A DNA stretch of 64,000 bases, taken from contig LNFB01000105.1 in the NCBI GenBank assembly GCA_001464385.1, positions 1-64,000 on the forward strand, written 5' to 3'. The stretch comes from Deltaproteobacteria bacterium Ga0077550 (GTDB lineage: Bacteria > Myxococcota_A > Polyangia > Nannocystales > Nannocystaceae). The notes beneath the pieces were generated by a model that ran no database searches, was not told where the DNA came from, and saw only the letters and a program-made list of their open reading frames with translations. Of the stretch, positions 53,742-63,606 are shown one piece after another (the first letter of the stretch is position 1; each line of letters starts with the position of its first letter). Both the position numbers and the translations under genes were made by a program.

Positions 53742-56700
53742 TCAATCACGGGCCGTGGGCGCGATCACCAGGGTTTCGTCGGTCAGCGGCGCGAGACACA
53801 GCGACGTCGCGGCCGCTGCGGGGGCCTTCGTCGCGGTCGGTTCGGTCGCAGAGCATGGGCGCTGCGCCTGCTTCAGCGCGGCGCGTTCGACCCGGCTGCC
53901 CTCGGCGTTCGCGGCCATCGCCCGACGGATCGCTGCGGTCGATCGGATCTCCGACGCGCCGATCGGTTCGAACGTCGGGGAGACGACGGTGACGAGCCAC
54001 CGCTCGAAGGCGGGGCCGTAGGCCCGGGCGCCGGGGGCTGGCGGGCGCCGTGGTCGGAGCCGGGTCGCGAGCGCCGCTGCGGCCGCGTCGCGCTGCAGTC
54101 CCGCGGGCCCCAGCAGCGTCGAGTACAACGCCACGTCGACGTCGGGGTCGTCACCCTTCACTCGTCCGCGGCGCCACGCCGCGATCGCGGCCAGGATCGG
54201 ATCGGCGGGATCACGCAGGGCCGCGAGGGTCTCGAGCTCGTCGTCGCCGACCAGGCTGGCCTCCGACAGGGCGCAGGCGTGACGGACCTCGACCCACCGC
54301 GAGTCGCGGGCGAGCGTGCCGACCTTCGCGAGCAGCGGGGCGGGGACGGCGTCGTCGCGACGCGCCAGCGCGACACAGCCAAGCATCGCGAGCACCGGAT
54401 CGGCGCCGACGGCGAGCGCGTCGCTCCAGACATCGTCGCGCGTGCCGATCGCCGCGAGGCCCCAGGCGGCCGCGTACACCAGCGGGCGCGACGATCCGGC
54501 GTCCTCCATGATCCGCGTCAGCGCGTCGGCGGCGGCCGGGTCGGCTTGGGCGCCCGCCGCACGCAACGTGGTGACGCGCGCGCGGTCGTAGGCGTCGCGC
54601 ACCGTCGGGGTCGCGTCGCGTGGCGCGGTGATCGACAGCGCCGCGCGGACGAGCGGCAGCGCGGTGTCGGGCAGACCGAGCGCGCCGAGATGGTCCGCCG
54701 CGCGGGCCCGCACGCTGACCGGCCCGCGTTCGACCGCGCCGAGCAACGACGTCCGCATCGCCGTGGCGCGTTGCGCCTCGGGCTTCGCGGAGATCCACGC
54801 GCCCAGCCGCGTCGCCGGCACGCGGTCGAGCGCGGACAGCAGGAACTCGCGGGGCTCGTCGGCCTTCGGTTGCTTGACCGTGCGACGCAACGCGAGGTCG
54901 AGGACGTCGAGCGTGTCGCCCTGCGCCTCGGCGAGGTCGAGCAGGCGGCGGCCCGCGTCGCGCAGGAGCTCCGCGGAGCCTCCGCGGTCGAGCGCCGTCG
55001 CGAGCAGCGTGCGAGCGCGAGCCTCGTGCGTGCGGGTCACCTCGAGCTCGGCGAGGTGGAGGTACGCCCGCAGGTCGTCGGGCTCCGCCGTCATCGCCTC
55101 GTCGTAGGCCGCGGCGGCGGCGTCGAGATCGCCCCGCCGCTCGTGGAGCTCGCCGAGGCGCACCAGCGCGTCGACCTGGCGCCCCGAGGCCTTGGCGGAG
55201 GCGTGCGCGGCCTCGAGGGCGCGCGCGTCGTCGCCGGCCTCGAACGCGAGCTCCGAGACCTCTGCGAGGACCTCGCCCTTGCGCGTCGGATCGAGCGCGA
55301 GGAGCTCCTCGAGCGTCGCGATGGCCTCGGCGGGTTGGCCCGCTCGGCGCTGCGCCGCGGCGAGATCCGCGAGGCGATCGGGCTCGGTCGGTTGGAGGCG
55401 AGCGAGCTGCCGATACACGGCGACCGCGGCCGGGTAGTGCTCGCGTCGGGTGTGCAGCTCGCCGAGGAAGAGCCCGGCCTCGACCGCGTCGGCGAGGGGC
55501 TCGGCGCGTTCGAACGCGATGCGGGCCGCGTTCTCGGCCGCAGCAGCGCGCTCGATCCTCGAGGGCACCGCACCTTCGACGAGGAGCTCGACGATCCGCG
55601 TGCGGGCCTCGTCCCGCAGCAGCTTGTGTTCGGGGGCACGCGCCCGCGCGCGCAGCTGCTCCCACAGCTCGAGGGCCACCGCGGGGCGTCGCTGCTCTTC
55701 GGCGAACACGGCGCGTAGCCGGAGGTAGTCGGGCTCGTCGGGGGCGAGCTTCATCGCGACCTTGAGCGACGCGACCGCGTCGCTGACGAGGCCGTGCTCG
55801 CCGAGCACCTCGGCGTGCCGGGCCCAGCCGCGGTGGGCGGGGCGGACGAGCTTGGGGAGCCGGCCCCACGCGGCGAGGGCCTCGGGGGTGCGGCCCATCT
55901 GGTAGAGCTGTTCGCCCAGCGCGATCTGGACCTCGGCCGACCGTGGCGCGAGCTTCACGAGGCGGCGCGCGACGCCGAGGGCGAGCTCGGGCTCGTCCGC
56001 GAGGTTGTAGAACTCGAGCAGCGAGGTCAGCGCGGGCGCACGACGGCCGGTGCGCTCCCCGATCTCGCGCGCGAGTGCGAGACCCCGCTCGCGCTCGGCC
56101 CCGTTCAGCAGGCCGCCCGCGAGGGCGAGCCCGCGGTCGACGTCCTGGGGGTGGCGCGCGACGAAGCGGCGGTACTCGGCGATGGCACCCTCGACGTCGC
56201 CGCGCGTCGACATCGCCTCGATGAGCGCGCCTTGGCTGTCCTCGTCGCGCGGATCGAGGGCGATCGCCCGACGCCGCGCCTCTTGGGACTCGAGCCCCGC
56301 CAGATCCTGCGTCGCGGCGAGGGCACGCCACGCCGCGGCCTCACCGGGGTGCTTCGTCAGCCACGCCTCGAGCGTCACCACCATCGACTCGCCGCTGCCT
56401 GCGCGGCGCTGTGCCTCCACCAGCAGCTCCCAGCGTGCGGCGCGGCTCGTCGCGCTGCCGCGGGCCGCATCCTCGAGCAGGGCCCAGATCGCCGCCGTCG
56501 CGGCCCCTGGATCGCCCCCGTCGAGCATCGCGCGGGCGCGCTCCATGGCGATCTCCTCGCGCTCCTTGCCGGTGGCCTTGCCCTCGGCCGCGGCGAACGC
56601 CCGGTCCGCGCGGGCGATGTCCCCCGCCTTCGCGGCGATGCGGGCGAGTCGGATCTGCGCCGATGCGTCGCTGGGTCGCGCGTCCACGCGCAGCTGCGCG

Positions 56701-57251
56701 AGCTCGAGGGCGACGTCGAGCTGCCCGCCCTGCTCTGCGAGATCCAGGGCACGGGCGAGGAGCGCAGCGCGGGGCTTCGGCCCCACGCCGGACGATCGCT
56801 CACGCAGGGCGGTCACCGCTCCGGCGACGTCCCCCGCGGCCTCGAGCGCGTCGATCCGCAGCGCGAACACGGCCCCGGCGCGCCGACCGGCCCTGGCCTC
56901 GAGGGCCGCGAGGCGGACGGCAGCGTCGGCGGCCTTGCCCCGGAGCATCGAGACGCGCGCCGAGAGGACGCCCAGGGCGACATCGTCGGGGTCATGCGCG
57001 AGCGCGGACGCGATGCGGCGCTCGAGCGCGTCGCGACCGATCGCCTTCTCGAGGGCCCGGAACTGCGCGCGGTCGAAGGGGTTCCGCCGGAGCTTCGCGA
57101 AGCGCTGACCCACGAGCGCCGGGTCGGCGGCGTCGCGCTCGAGGGACCAGTCGTCGTCGGGCGCGGCGGCGGCGGCCGTGGCACCCGTGCCGAGCGCCCA
57201 TGCGGCGGCGAGCCGGGCGGCGAGCGCGAGGGCGCGACGCGGGACACTCAT
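53742..57251 (-). CDS. Very large periplasmic TPR/HEAT-repeat protein
   Basis: 1169 residues. A signal peptide ends near residue 30 (AAAAA before PDDD). Residues 60-770 are TPR repeats in several blocks (examples: AEVQIALGEQLYQMGRTPEA, DALVRLGELHERRGDLDAAA). Residues 790-1110 change to HEAT-like helices (GPVSVRARAADHLGALGLPD). No catalytic motif. It is a helical solenoid scaffold on the periplasmic side, followed by the two FHA genes; because FHA proteins act in the cytoplasm and this one is exported, direct contact is not expected. The lone Cys pair near the C-terminus (PCSATEP, SLCLAP) may form a disulfide. Confidence 0.82.
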   Translation of the reverse strand: MSVPRRALALAARLAAAWALGTGATAAAAAPDDDWSLERDAADPALVGQRFAKLRRNPFDRAQFRALEKAIGRDALERRIASALAHDPDDVALGVLSARVSMLRGKAADAAVRLAALEARAGRRAGAVFALRIDALEAAGDVAGAVTALRERSSGVGPKPRAALLARALDLAEQGGQLDVALELAQLRVDARPSDASAQIRLARIAAKAGDIARADRAFAAAEGKATGKEREEIAMERARAMLDGGDPGAATAAIWALLEDAARGSATSRAARWELLVEAQRRAGSGESMVVTLEAWLTKHPGEAAAWRALAATQDLAGLESQEARRRAIALDPRDEDSQGALIEAMSTRGDVEGAIAEYRRFVARHPQDVDRGLALAGGLLNGAERERGLALAREIGERTGRRAPALTSLLEFYNLADEPELALGVARRLVKLAPRSAEVQIALGEQLYQMGRTPEALAAWGRLPKLVRPAHRGWARHAEVLGEHGLVSDAVASLKVAMKLAPDEPDYLRLRAVFAEEQRRPAVALELWEQLRARARAPEHKLLRDEARTRIVELLVEGAVPSRIERAAAAENAARIAFERAEPLADAVEAGLFLGELHTRREHYPAAVAVYRQLARLQPTEPDRLADLAAAQRRAGQPAEAIATLEELLALDPTRKGEVLAEVSELAFEAGDDARALEAAHASAKASGRQVDALVRLGELHERRGDLDAAAAAYDEAMTAEPDDLRAYLHLAELEVTRTHEARARTLLATALDRGGSAELLRDAGRRLLDLAEAQGDTLDVLDLALRRTVKQPKADEPREFLLSALDRVPATRLGAWISAKPEAQRATAMRTSLLGAVERGPVSVRARAADHLGALGLPDTALPLVRAALSITAPRDATPTVRDAYDRARVTTLRAAGAQADPAAADALTRIMEDAGSSRPLVYAAAWGLAAIGTRDDVWSDALAVGADPVLAMLGCVALARRDDAVPAPLLAKVGTLARDSRWVEVRHACALSEASLVGDDELETLAALRDPADPILAAIAAWRRGRVKGDDPDVDVALYSTLLGPAGLQRDAAAAALATRLRPRRPPAPGARAYGPAFERWLVTVVSPTFEPIGASEIRSTAAIRRAMAANAEGSRVERAALKQAQRPCSATEPTATKAPAAAATSLCLAPLTDETLVIAPTARD

Positions 57252-57387
57252 CGACAGCCCAGCATAGCAGGCCGCCGCACCCCGTGATCGCGTGGCGGGG
57301 CCTGTGGGGGTCCAAAAGGGGGCGCCCGGCGGCGGGGAGCGTGGACGGCCGCGCTGCGCCGCGCAGGCTCCGCGGCGGCGAGCGTGC

Positions 57388-57415
57388 TTGACGTGGCCGG
57401 TGGCCGGCCTAAAGT
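57388..57415 (+). promoter_or_regulatory. Sigma-70 promoter of the fmdB-folD operon
   Basis: TTGACG (57388-57393) and TAAAGT (57410-57415) are 16 bases apart, 24 bases before the ATG of the zinc-ribbon gene, in a divergent 188-base gap. Among the best matches to a vegetative promoter here. Confidence 0.65.
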
Positions 57416-57439
57416 GCCGCCCGAAACGGGCAACACCCC

Positions 57440-57760
57440 ATGCCGATGTACGCGTACCGATGTGCCCGCTGCGGGGCCGAAGAAGAACACATCGAGCGGT
57501 TCTCCGATCCGCCCAAGGCGACGTGTGATGCGTGTGGGGGGCCGCTGGCGCGCGTGCTGACGCCGACGGCGTTCCACCTCAAGGGCGGCGGTTGGTACAA
57601 GGACGGCTACGGCAGCACGAAGCCCGGCGGCGGCGGCGGCGGGGATTCCGGGTCGTCGGGGTCGTCCGGGTCCTCGGGCTCGTCGGGCTCGTCGGGCTCG
57701 TCGGGGTCCTCGGGCTCGTCCGGGAGCGGCACGGGCAGCAGCGGGGCGTCCACCGGATGA
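57440..57760 (+). CDS. FmdB-type zinc-ribbon protein with Gly/Ser tail
   Basis: 106 residues. [19 protein letters not shown] and the following CDACGG form the FmdB/CxxC_CxxC_SSSS zinc ribbon (residues 1-45). [19 protein letters not shown] is the typical short end of the family. The last 40 residues are Gly-Ser-Ser repeats coded by 9-base units. FmdB-like proteins are regulatory or unknown; some occur near folate or formamidase genes, and here the ATGA overlap with folD shows joint expression. Confidence 0.88.
   Translation: MPMYAYRCARCGAEEEHIERFSDPPKATCDACGGPLARVLTPTAFHLKGGGWYKDGYGSTKPGGGGGGDSGSSGSSGSSGSSGSSGSSGSSGSSGSGTGSSGASTG
57648..57722 (+). repeat. 9-bp repeat array coding Gly-Ser-Ser
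   Basis: About eight 9-base units (ggctcgtcg and variants) encode G-S-S repeats at the C-terminus of the FmdB-type protein. Array length may vary among strains without a frame change. Confidence 0.85.
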
Positions 57761-58611
57761 CCGCGCGCGTCCTCGACGGCAAGCGCGTGGCCGCTTCGGT
57801 GCTCGACGGCGTTCGTGCGCGGGTGGAGCAGTGCCGGACGCACGGCGTCCACGCGACGCTGGCGGTCGTCCTCGTCGGTGAGGATCCCGCGTCTGCGATC
57901 TACGTGCGGAACAAGGGCAAGCGCGCGGCCGAGGTCGGGATCCGCACGCTCGACGAGCACTTGCCCGCGTCGACCACCACCGAGGCCCTGCTCGAGCTGG
58001 TCGAGCGCCTCAACCGAACCCCCGACGTCGACGGGATCCTCGTGCAGCTGCCGCTGCCCGCAGGCGTCGAGACCGAGCGGGTGTTGCTCGCGATCGATCC
58101 CGCCAAGGACGTCGACGGATTCCACCCCGACAACCTCGGCCGTCTCATGATCGGTCAGCCGCGGTTCGTCCCCTGCACGCCGCAGGGTTGCATGTTGCTG
58201 CTCGCCGAGGCGGACGTGCCGCTGCGGGGCCGACGGGCGCTCGTCATCGGTCGCTCGAACATCGTCGGTCGCCCGATGGCGCAGCTGCTCCTGCACGCCG
58301 ATGCCACGGTGATCATGGCCCACTCGCGCACCGCCGATCTGCGTGCCGAGGTCGAGGCCGCGGACATCGTCGTCGCCGCGGTGGGGCGCCCGGAGCTGGT
58401 ACGTGGCGCGTGGATCAAGCCGGGCGCGGTCGTCATCGACGTCGGCATGAACCGCCTGCCGGACGGCCGCCTCGTCGGTGACGTCGAGTATGCCGCCGCG
58501 GCCGAGCGCGCCGCGGCGATCACTCCGGTGCCGGGCGGCGTCGGTCCGATGACCATCGCCTGCTTGCTCGCGAACGTGGCGCTGGCGGCCGAGCGTCGCG
58601 TGCCGGCCTGA
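57757..58611 (+). CDS. folD: Bifunctional methylenetetrahydrofolate dehydrogenase/cyclohydrolase
   Basis: 284 residues. [14 protein letters not shown] supplies the catalytic Lys, GILVQLPLP and KDVDGFHP the substrate loops, and [16 protein letters not shown] the NADP-binding site. [17 protein letters not shown] ends the domain. It interconverts methylene-, methenyl- and formyl-tetrahydrofolate in one-carbon metabolism. The ATG overlaps the stop of the zinc-ribbon gene. Confidence 0.95.
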   Translation: MTARVLDGKRVAASVLDGVRARVEQCRTHGVHATLAVVLVGEDPASAIYVRNKGKRAAEVGIRTLDEHLPASTTTEALLELVERLNRTPDVDGILVQLPLPAGVETERVLLAIDPAKDVDGFHPDNLGRLMIGQPRFVPCTPQGCMLLLAEADVPLRGRRALVIGRSNIVGRPMAQLLLHADATVIMAHSRTADLRAEVEAADIVVAAVGRPELVRGAWIKPGAVVIDVGMNRLPDGRLVGDVEYAAAAERAAAITPVPGGVGPMTIACLLANVALAAERRVPA

Positions 58612-58642
58612 ACCGCCGCAGGTGGGTGCGCCGACGCGACGC

Positions 58643-59365
58643 TCACGGCGCGCGGCGACGGGCGTCGACCTGGGCGACGCTGTCGAGCACCGCCTCGCGG
58701 AGCTCGCCGGGGTCGATCGGGGTGCCGACGATCCGGCACAGCGAGATGCAACGGGCACGCACGTCGCTGCGACCGTCGCACAGGGCGATGCGCGGTGGAG
58801 CGTGCGGCCGCGCGCCGATCCGGCGCAGCAGGGCGAGCGCCGGCTCGGCGTCGGCACCGATCTCGACCACGACGAGGTCACTCGCGGCGACCTCGTCGGC
58901 GTCCGCCTCCGCGATCGACTGCTCGTCGGTCGCGCACGACACGAGGGTCCGGACGATCGAGGCGACGTGTCCGAGCGTCGCGCCGTGATCGCCCACCAGC
59001 GCCACGCGCAGGGGGACGAACTGCGCCACGATCGCGTCGACGCGATCGCCGAGCACCTCGTCGATGTCCTCGAACGCGAGGCCCATCCCCGCGGGGCCCT
59101 CGAGCGCATCGAACTGCCGCACCCAGCGGACCTCCGCGTGGAGCTCGATCGGCTCCGCGTCGCCCGGGATCGTCAGCGACAGCGACAGGTGCGTCCCGGG
59201 GGGGAGCGGCTCCTGCGACGGCACGAACAGCCCGCCGCGCGACAGGTTCGTGCAGTAGCTGACCAGCAGGTGGCTCGCGCTGCGATACGCCAGCTGCAGC
59301 ACGACGCTGGCCCGCGGCGCACGTCGCCGTGGGGCGGACTCGGGCGTGGGGTCTTGCGCGTCCAT
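58643..59365 (-). CDS. PilZ-domain protein with receiver-like C-terminus
   Basis: 240 residues from the ATG at 59365. Residues 14-110 form a PilZ domain of c-di-GMP effectors: R14 and R18 in RRRAPR (RxxxR) and N40-L-S-R-G-G45 for the [D/N]xSxxG motif are intact, so c-di-GMP binding is likely. The C-terminal 110 residues (LRVALVGDHGATLGHVASIV, LVVVEIG, GTPIDPGELREAV) have the order of a receiver fold but lack the acidic cluster, so they are pseudo-receiver at best. It lies 33 bases after parB on the same strand, so probably in the same transcript as parAB. Confidence 0.8.
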   Translation of the reverse strand: MDAQDPTPESAPRRRAPRASVVLQLAYRSASHLLVSYCTNLSRGGLFVPSQEPLPPGTHLSLSLTIPGDAEPIELHAEVRWVRQFDALEGPAGMGLAFEDIDEVLGDRVDAIVAQFVPLRVALVGDHGATLGHVASIVRTLVSCATDEQSIAEADADEVAASDLVVVEIGADAEPALALLRRIGARPHAPPRIALCDGRSDVRARCISLCRIVGTPIDPGELREAVLDSVAQVDARRRAP

Positions 59366-59398
59366 GCAGCTCGACGATCGATCGATCTCGCCGATCAA

Positions 59399-60358
59399 CT
59401 ATCGGCTGAAATCGCCAGCATCGTCGAGGAGGATGTGGAGCAGTCGGTCGAGCTCGTCGAGGCTCGAATATGGGACCTCGACGGCACCCGCGCCGCGCTT
59501 GCGGGGATCGGTCCGCAATCGCACACGGACCCCGAGGCGCCGCTGCAGGCGGTGCTCGAGCTCGGTCACGATGATCTTGCGGCGATCCGCCTCGTTGTTG
59601 TCCGCGGCGGGGGCCGACAGCCGGGCCGGGGAGGCGCGAGCGCGAACCGCGCGTTCGACGGCGCGGACGCTCCACTGGCCGTGGACCGCCTCGTGGGCGA
59701 CCTCGGCGATCTCCGACTCGCGGTCGAGCCCGAGCAGCGCCCGGGCGTGGCCCATGCTGAGCCGACCATCGCGGACCATCTCCTGGGTCCGCTCGGGCAG
59801 CCGCAGCAGACGCATGACGTTCGCGACCGTGCTGCGGTCCTTGCCCACGCGCTCGGCGAGCTGCTCCTGGGTATAGCCCCGGATCGCGATGAGCTCCTGG
59901 AAGGCCCGCGCCTCTTCGATGGGGTTCAGCTCGGCGCGCTGCAGGTTCTCGACGAGCGCGAGCTCGAGCCGCTGCTGATCGTCGGTGTCGCGGACGACGA
60001 CCGGGACGTCGTGGAGCCCAGCGAGCTGCGCCGCCCGCCACCGCCGCTCGCCGGCGACGATGAGGTACCGGGCGCCATCACCGGTGGGAGCGCTGATCGG
60101 CGTGACGACGATCGGCTGGATGATGCCCTGGGTGCGGATGCTCGCCGCGAGCTCGTCGAGCAGCTCGGGGTCGAAGCGCTTGCGCGGCTGGTCGGGGCTC
60201 GGCGCGATGGCTTCGATCGGGAGCTGTCGTGCGATACCGGGGACCGGTGGTGGTGGCGGCTCGCTCGAGATCGGCGCGGCCGGGGCGGGCGGCGGCGGGA
60301 TCAATGCCCCGAGGCCGCGGCCGAGGGCAGGGCGCTTTGCGGGCTTCGGCGTGTTCAC
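59399..60358 (-). CDS. parB: Chromosome-partitioning protein ParB
   Basis: 319 residues. The N-terminal LGRGLGALIP is the ParA-stimulating peptide; GERRWRAAQLAG and ENLQRAELNPIEEA are the CTP-binding motifs; RVGKDRSTVANVMRLLRLP is the DNA-binding helix-turn-helix. The C-terminus is the dimer domain. Start overlaps the parA stop (ATGA). No parS-like palindrome (consensus TGTTNCACGTGNAACA) was seen in the window. Confidence 0.95.
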   Translation of the reverse strand: MNTPKPAKRPALGRGLGALIPPPPAPAAPISSEPPPPPVPGIARQLPIEAIAPSPDQPRKRFDPELLDELAASIRTQGIIQPIVVTPISAPTGDGARYLIVAGERRWRAAQLAGLHDVPVVVRDTDDQQRLELALVENLQRAELNPIEEARAFQELIAIRGYTQEQLAERVGKDRSTVANVMRLLRLPERTQEMVRDGRLSMGHARALLGLDRESEIAEVAHEAVHGQWSVRAVERAVRARASPARLSAPAADNNEADRRKIIVTELEHRLQRRLGVRVRLRTDPRKRGAGAVEVPYSSLDELDRLLHILLDDAGDFSR

Positions 60359-61176
60359 GCGCGGGTCTCCGCGCGCGCGAGTACCTCGCGGGCGAGCTCG
60401 AGGTACGCCTGCGCGCCCCGGCTCTCGATGTCGTAAAGCAGCGCGGGCTTGCCGTGACTGGGGCTCTCGGACAGTCGAACGTTGATCGGGATCATCGTCT
60501 CGTACACCAGGCCCGCGAAGTGTTGCCGAACTTCCTTCACCACCTGCTGCGAGAGGTTGGTGCGGGGATCGAACATGCAGAACAGGATGCCCTCGACCGA
60601 GAGGTTCGGGTTCAACGCCGCGCGGACCTGGGCGATCGTGCCCTGCAGCGCGCCGAGGCCCTCGAGCGAGAAGTACTTGGCCTGCATCGGGATGAGCACG
60701 CTGTCGGCGACGACCAGCGCGTTGATCGTGAGCATGCCGAGGCTCGGCGGACAGTCGAGGATGACGTACTCGTACGTCGGACCGCCGGCCTCGCGCAGCG
60801 ACGCGAGCGCGCCGCGGAGCATGAGCTGCGGTCGCTCGAGTCCGACGAGCTCGACCTCGGCGCCCGCGAGATCGGCCGACGCCGGCACGACGTCGAGGGC
60901 AGGGAGCTCGGTCTTCTTGATGACGTCGGCGAGCGTGGCGTGTCCGAGCAACAGCTCGTACGTGCCCTGCTCGACCTGGCCACGGCCATAGCCGACCGAG
61001 GAGCTCGCGTTGGCCTGCGGATCCATGTCGAGCAGCAGGACCCGGTGCTCGGCGGCGGCCAGCGACGCGGCGAGGTTGACCGCGGTGGTGGTCTTGCCCT
61101 CGCCACCCTTCTGGTTGCTGATCGCGACGATGCGCGGGCCCGGGTGGGCGGGGCGACGGGTCGACACGGCGGCCAT
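60355..61176 (-). CDS. parA: Chromosome-partitioning ATPase ParA
   Basis: 273 residues from the ATG at 61176; GTGs at 61185 and 61167 are alternatives, the last having AAGGA eight bases upstream. The deviant Walker A is K23-G-G-E-G-K-T-T-T31, with Glu where most ParA proteins have Val. DMDPQANAS, VILDCPPSLG and the FDPRTNLS segment complete the fold. It drives chromosome segregation with ParB. Divergent from the 55-codon gene. Confidence 0.94.
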   Translation of the reverse strand: MAAVSTRRPAHPGPRIVAISNQKGGEGKTTTAVNLAASLAAAEHRVLLLDMDPQANASSSVGYGRGQVEQGTYELLLGHATLADVIKKTELPALDVVPASADLAGAEVELVGLERPQLMLRGALASLREAGGPTYEYVILDCPPSLGMLTINALVVADSVLIPMQAKYFSLEGLGALQGTIAQVRAALNPNLSVEGILFCMFDPRTNLSQQVVKEVRQHFAGLVYETMIPINVRLSESPSHGKPALLYDIESRGAQAYLELAREVLARAETRA

Positions 61177-61282
61177 CCTTACCACCGGGGCGCCGGCGGG
61201 GCGATCCCCCAGGTGAGTCGGATTCTTGCGTACATGTAGGACATCACCGTACGTTCAGACCACCTACCGCGCGGCGCGGCTC

Positions 61283-61296
61283 CTACGGCCCCGTAG
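61283..61296. repeat. Short inverted repeat in the parA divergent gap
   Basis: CTACGG and CCGTAG face each other across two bases. It may be a small operator or hairpin in the region between parA and the 55-codon gene; nothing is known of its use. Confidence 0.35.
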
Positions 61297-61352
61297 CGCG
61301 GTTTTCCCAACTTTGACGGGGCCCAACCCGAGGCCCCCCTGGAGGTCCGGTC

Positions 61353-61520
61353 GTGAGCTACTTCCGCCACAGCTACACCAGCTTCGAAGAGTTTCGCCGC
61401 GAGGCCCTGTCGATCGACGACGAGGCGCTCGGCAAGGAGGAGCTGGAGCTCCTCGGTGACCTCGAGGACGACGATCTGTTCGACAGCCCCGCGCGTCGCC
61501 TGCGTCGCCGCTACGAGTAG
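61353..61520 (+). CDS. Small acidic protein of 55 residues
   Basis: A GTG with GGAGG seven bases upstream opens 55 codons. The product begins SYFRHSYTSFEEFRREAL, is rich in Asp and Glu in the middle (LELLGDLEDDDLF) and ends in a basic stretch RRLRRRYE. It is hydrophilic, with no cysteine and no membrane segment. Evidence for it being a gene is the strong ribosome site, ordered composition and the fit of its ends in the gap between parA and the convergent sigma54 activator. No family recognised. It could be a regulatory partner of a DNA-binding or chromosome protein; that is a guess. Confidence 0.6.
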   Translation: MSYFRHSYTSFEEFRREALSIDDEALGKEELELLGDLEDDDLFDSPARRLRRRYE

Positions 61521-61546
61521 GCCCTCGTCCGTCGGGCGGGCCCCGT

Positions 61547-63409
<1,863 letters not shown>

Positions 63410-63416
63410 CGTGCTC

Positions 63417-63446
63417 AGCCTAGTGTCCCGCGTTGCCCGTCCGCAA
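63417..63446 (-). promoter_or_regulatory. Candidate promoter of the FHA-sigma54 activator gene
   Basis: On the minus strand TTGCGG and TAGGCT are 18 bases apart, and the -10 ends seven bases before the GTG. A nearly leaderless transcript would result. Confidence 0.45.
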
Positions 63447-63562
63447 GGTCGATGAGCGCGCGGCGGCCCGCGGCGTGGGGGATCGCACCGCGGGTGAGCA
63501 GGTCGCGTCGTCGACCCGCATCGGGCCGCGATTCGGGCCCGCAATCGGGGCCCTCGCCCCCG

Positions 63563-63590
63563 TTGACAGCACCCCCGCCGATGATACGGT
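63563..63590 (+). promoter_or_regulatory. Sigma-70 promoter of lon
   Basis: A perfect -35 TTGACA (63563-63568) and TACGGT (63585-63590) are 16 bases apart, the -10 being preceded by TGA as an extension. The ATG of lon lies 16 bases further on. The best consensus promoter in the window. Confidence 0.7.
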
Positions 63591-63606
63591 TGCCGCGGAT
63601 CGCCGC

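Noticed and set aside
54158..57287. Long open frames in other phases over the TPR gene
   Set aside because: The -1 frame gives a consistent signal peptide plus TPR and HEAT repeats; the others are low-complexity.
59366..61352. parS site near parAB
   Set aside because: No sequence close to TGTTNCACGTGNAACA was found here or at other CCACGTGG-containing places, which all lie in coding sequence with poor flanks.
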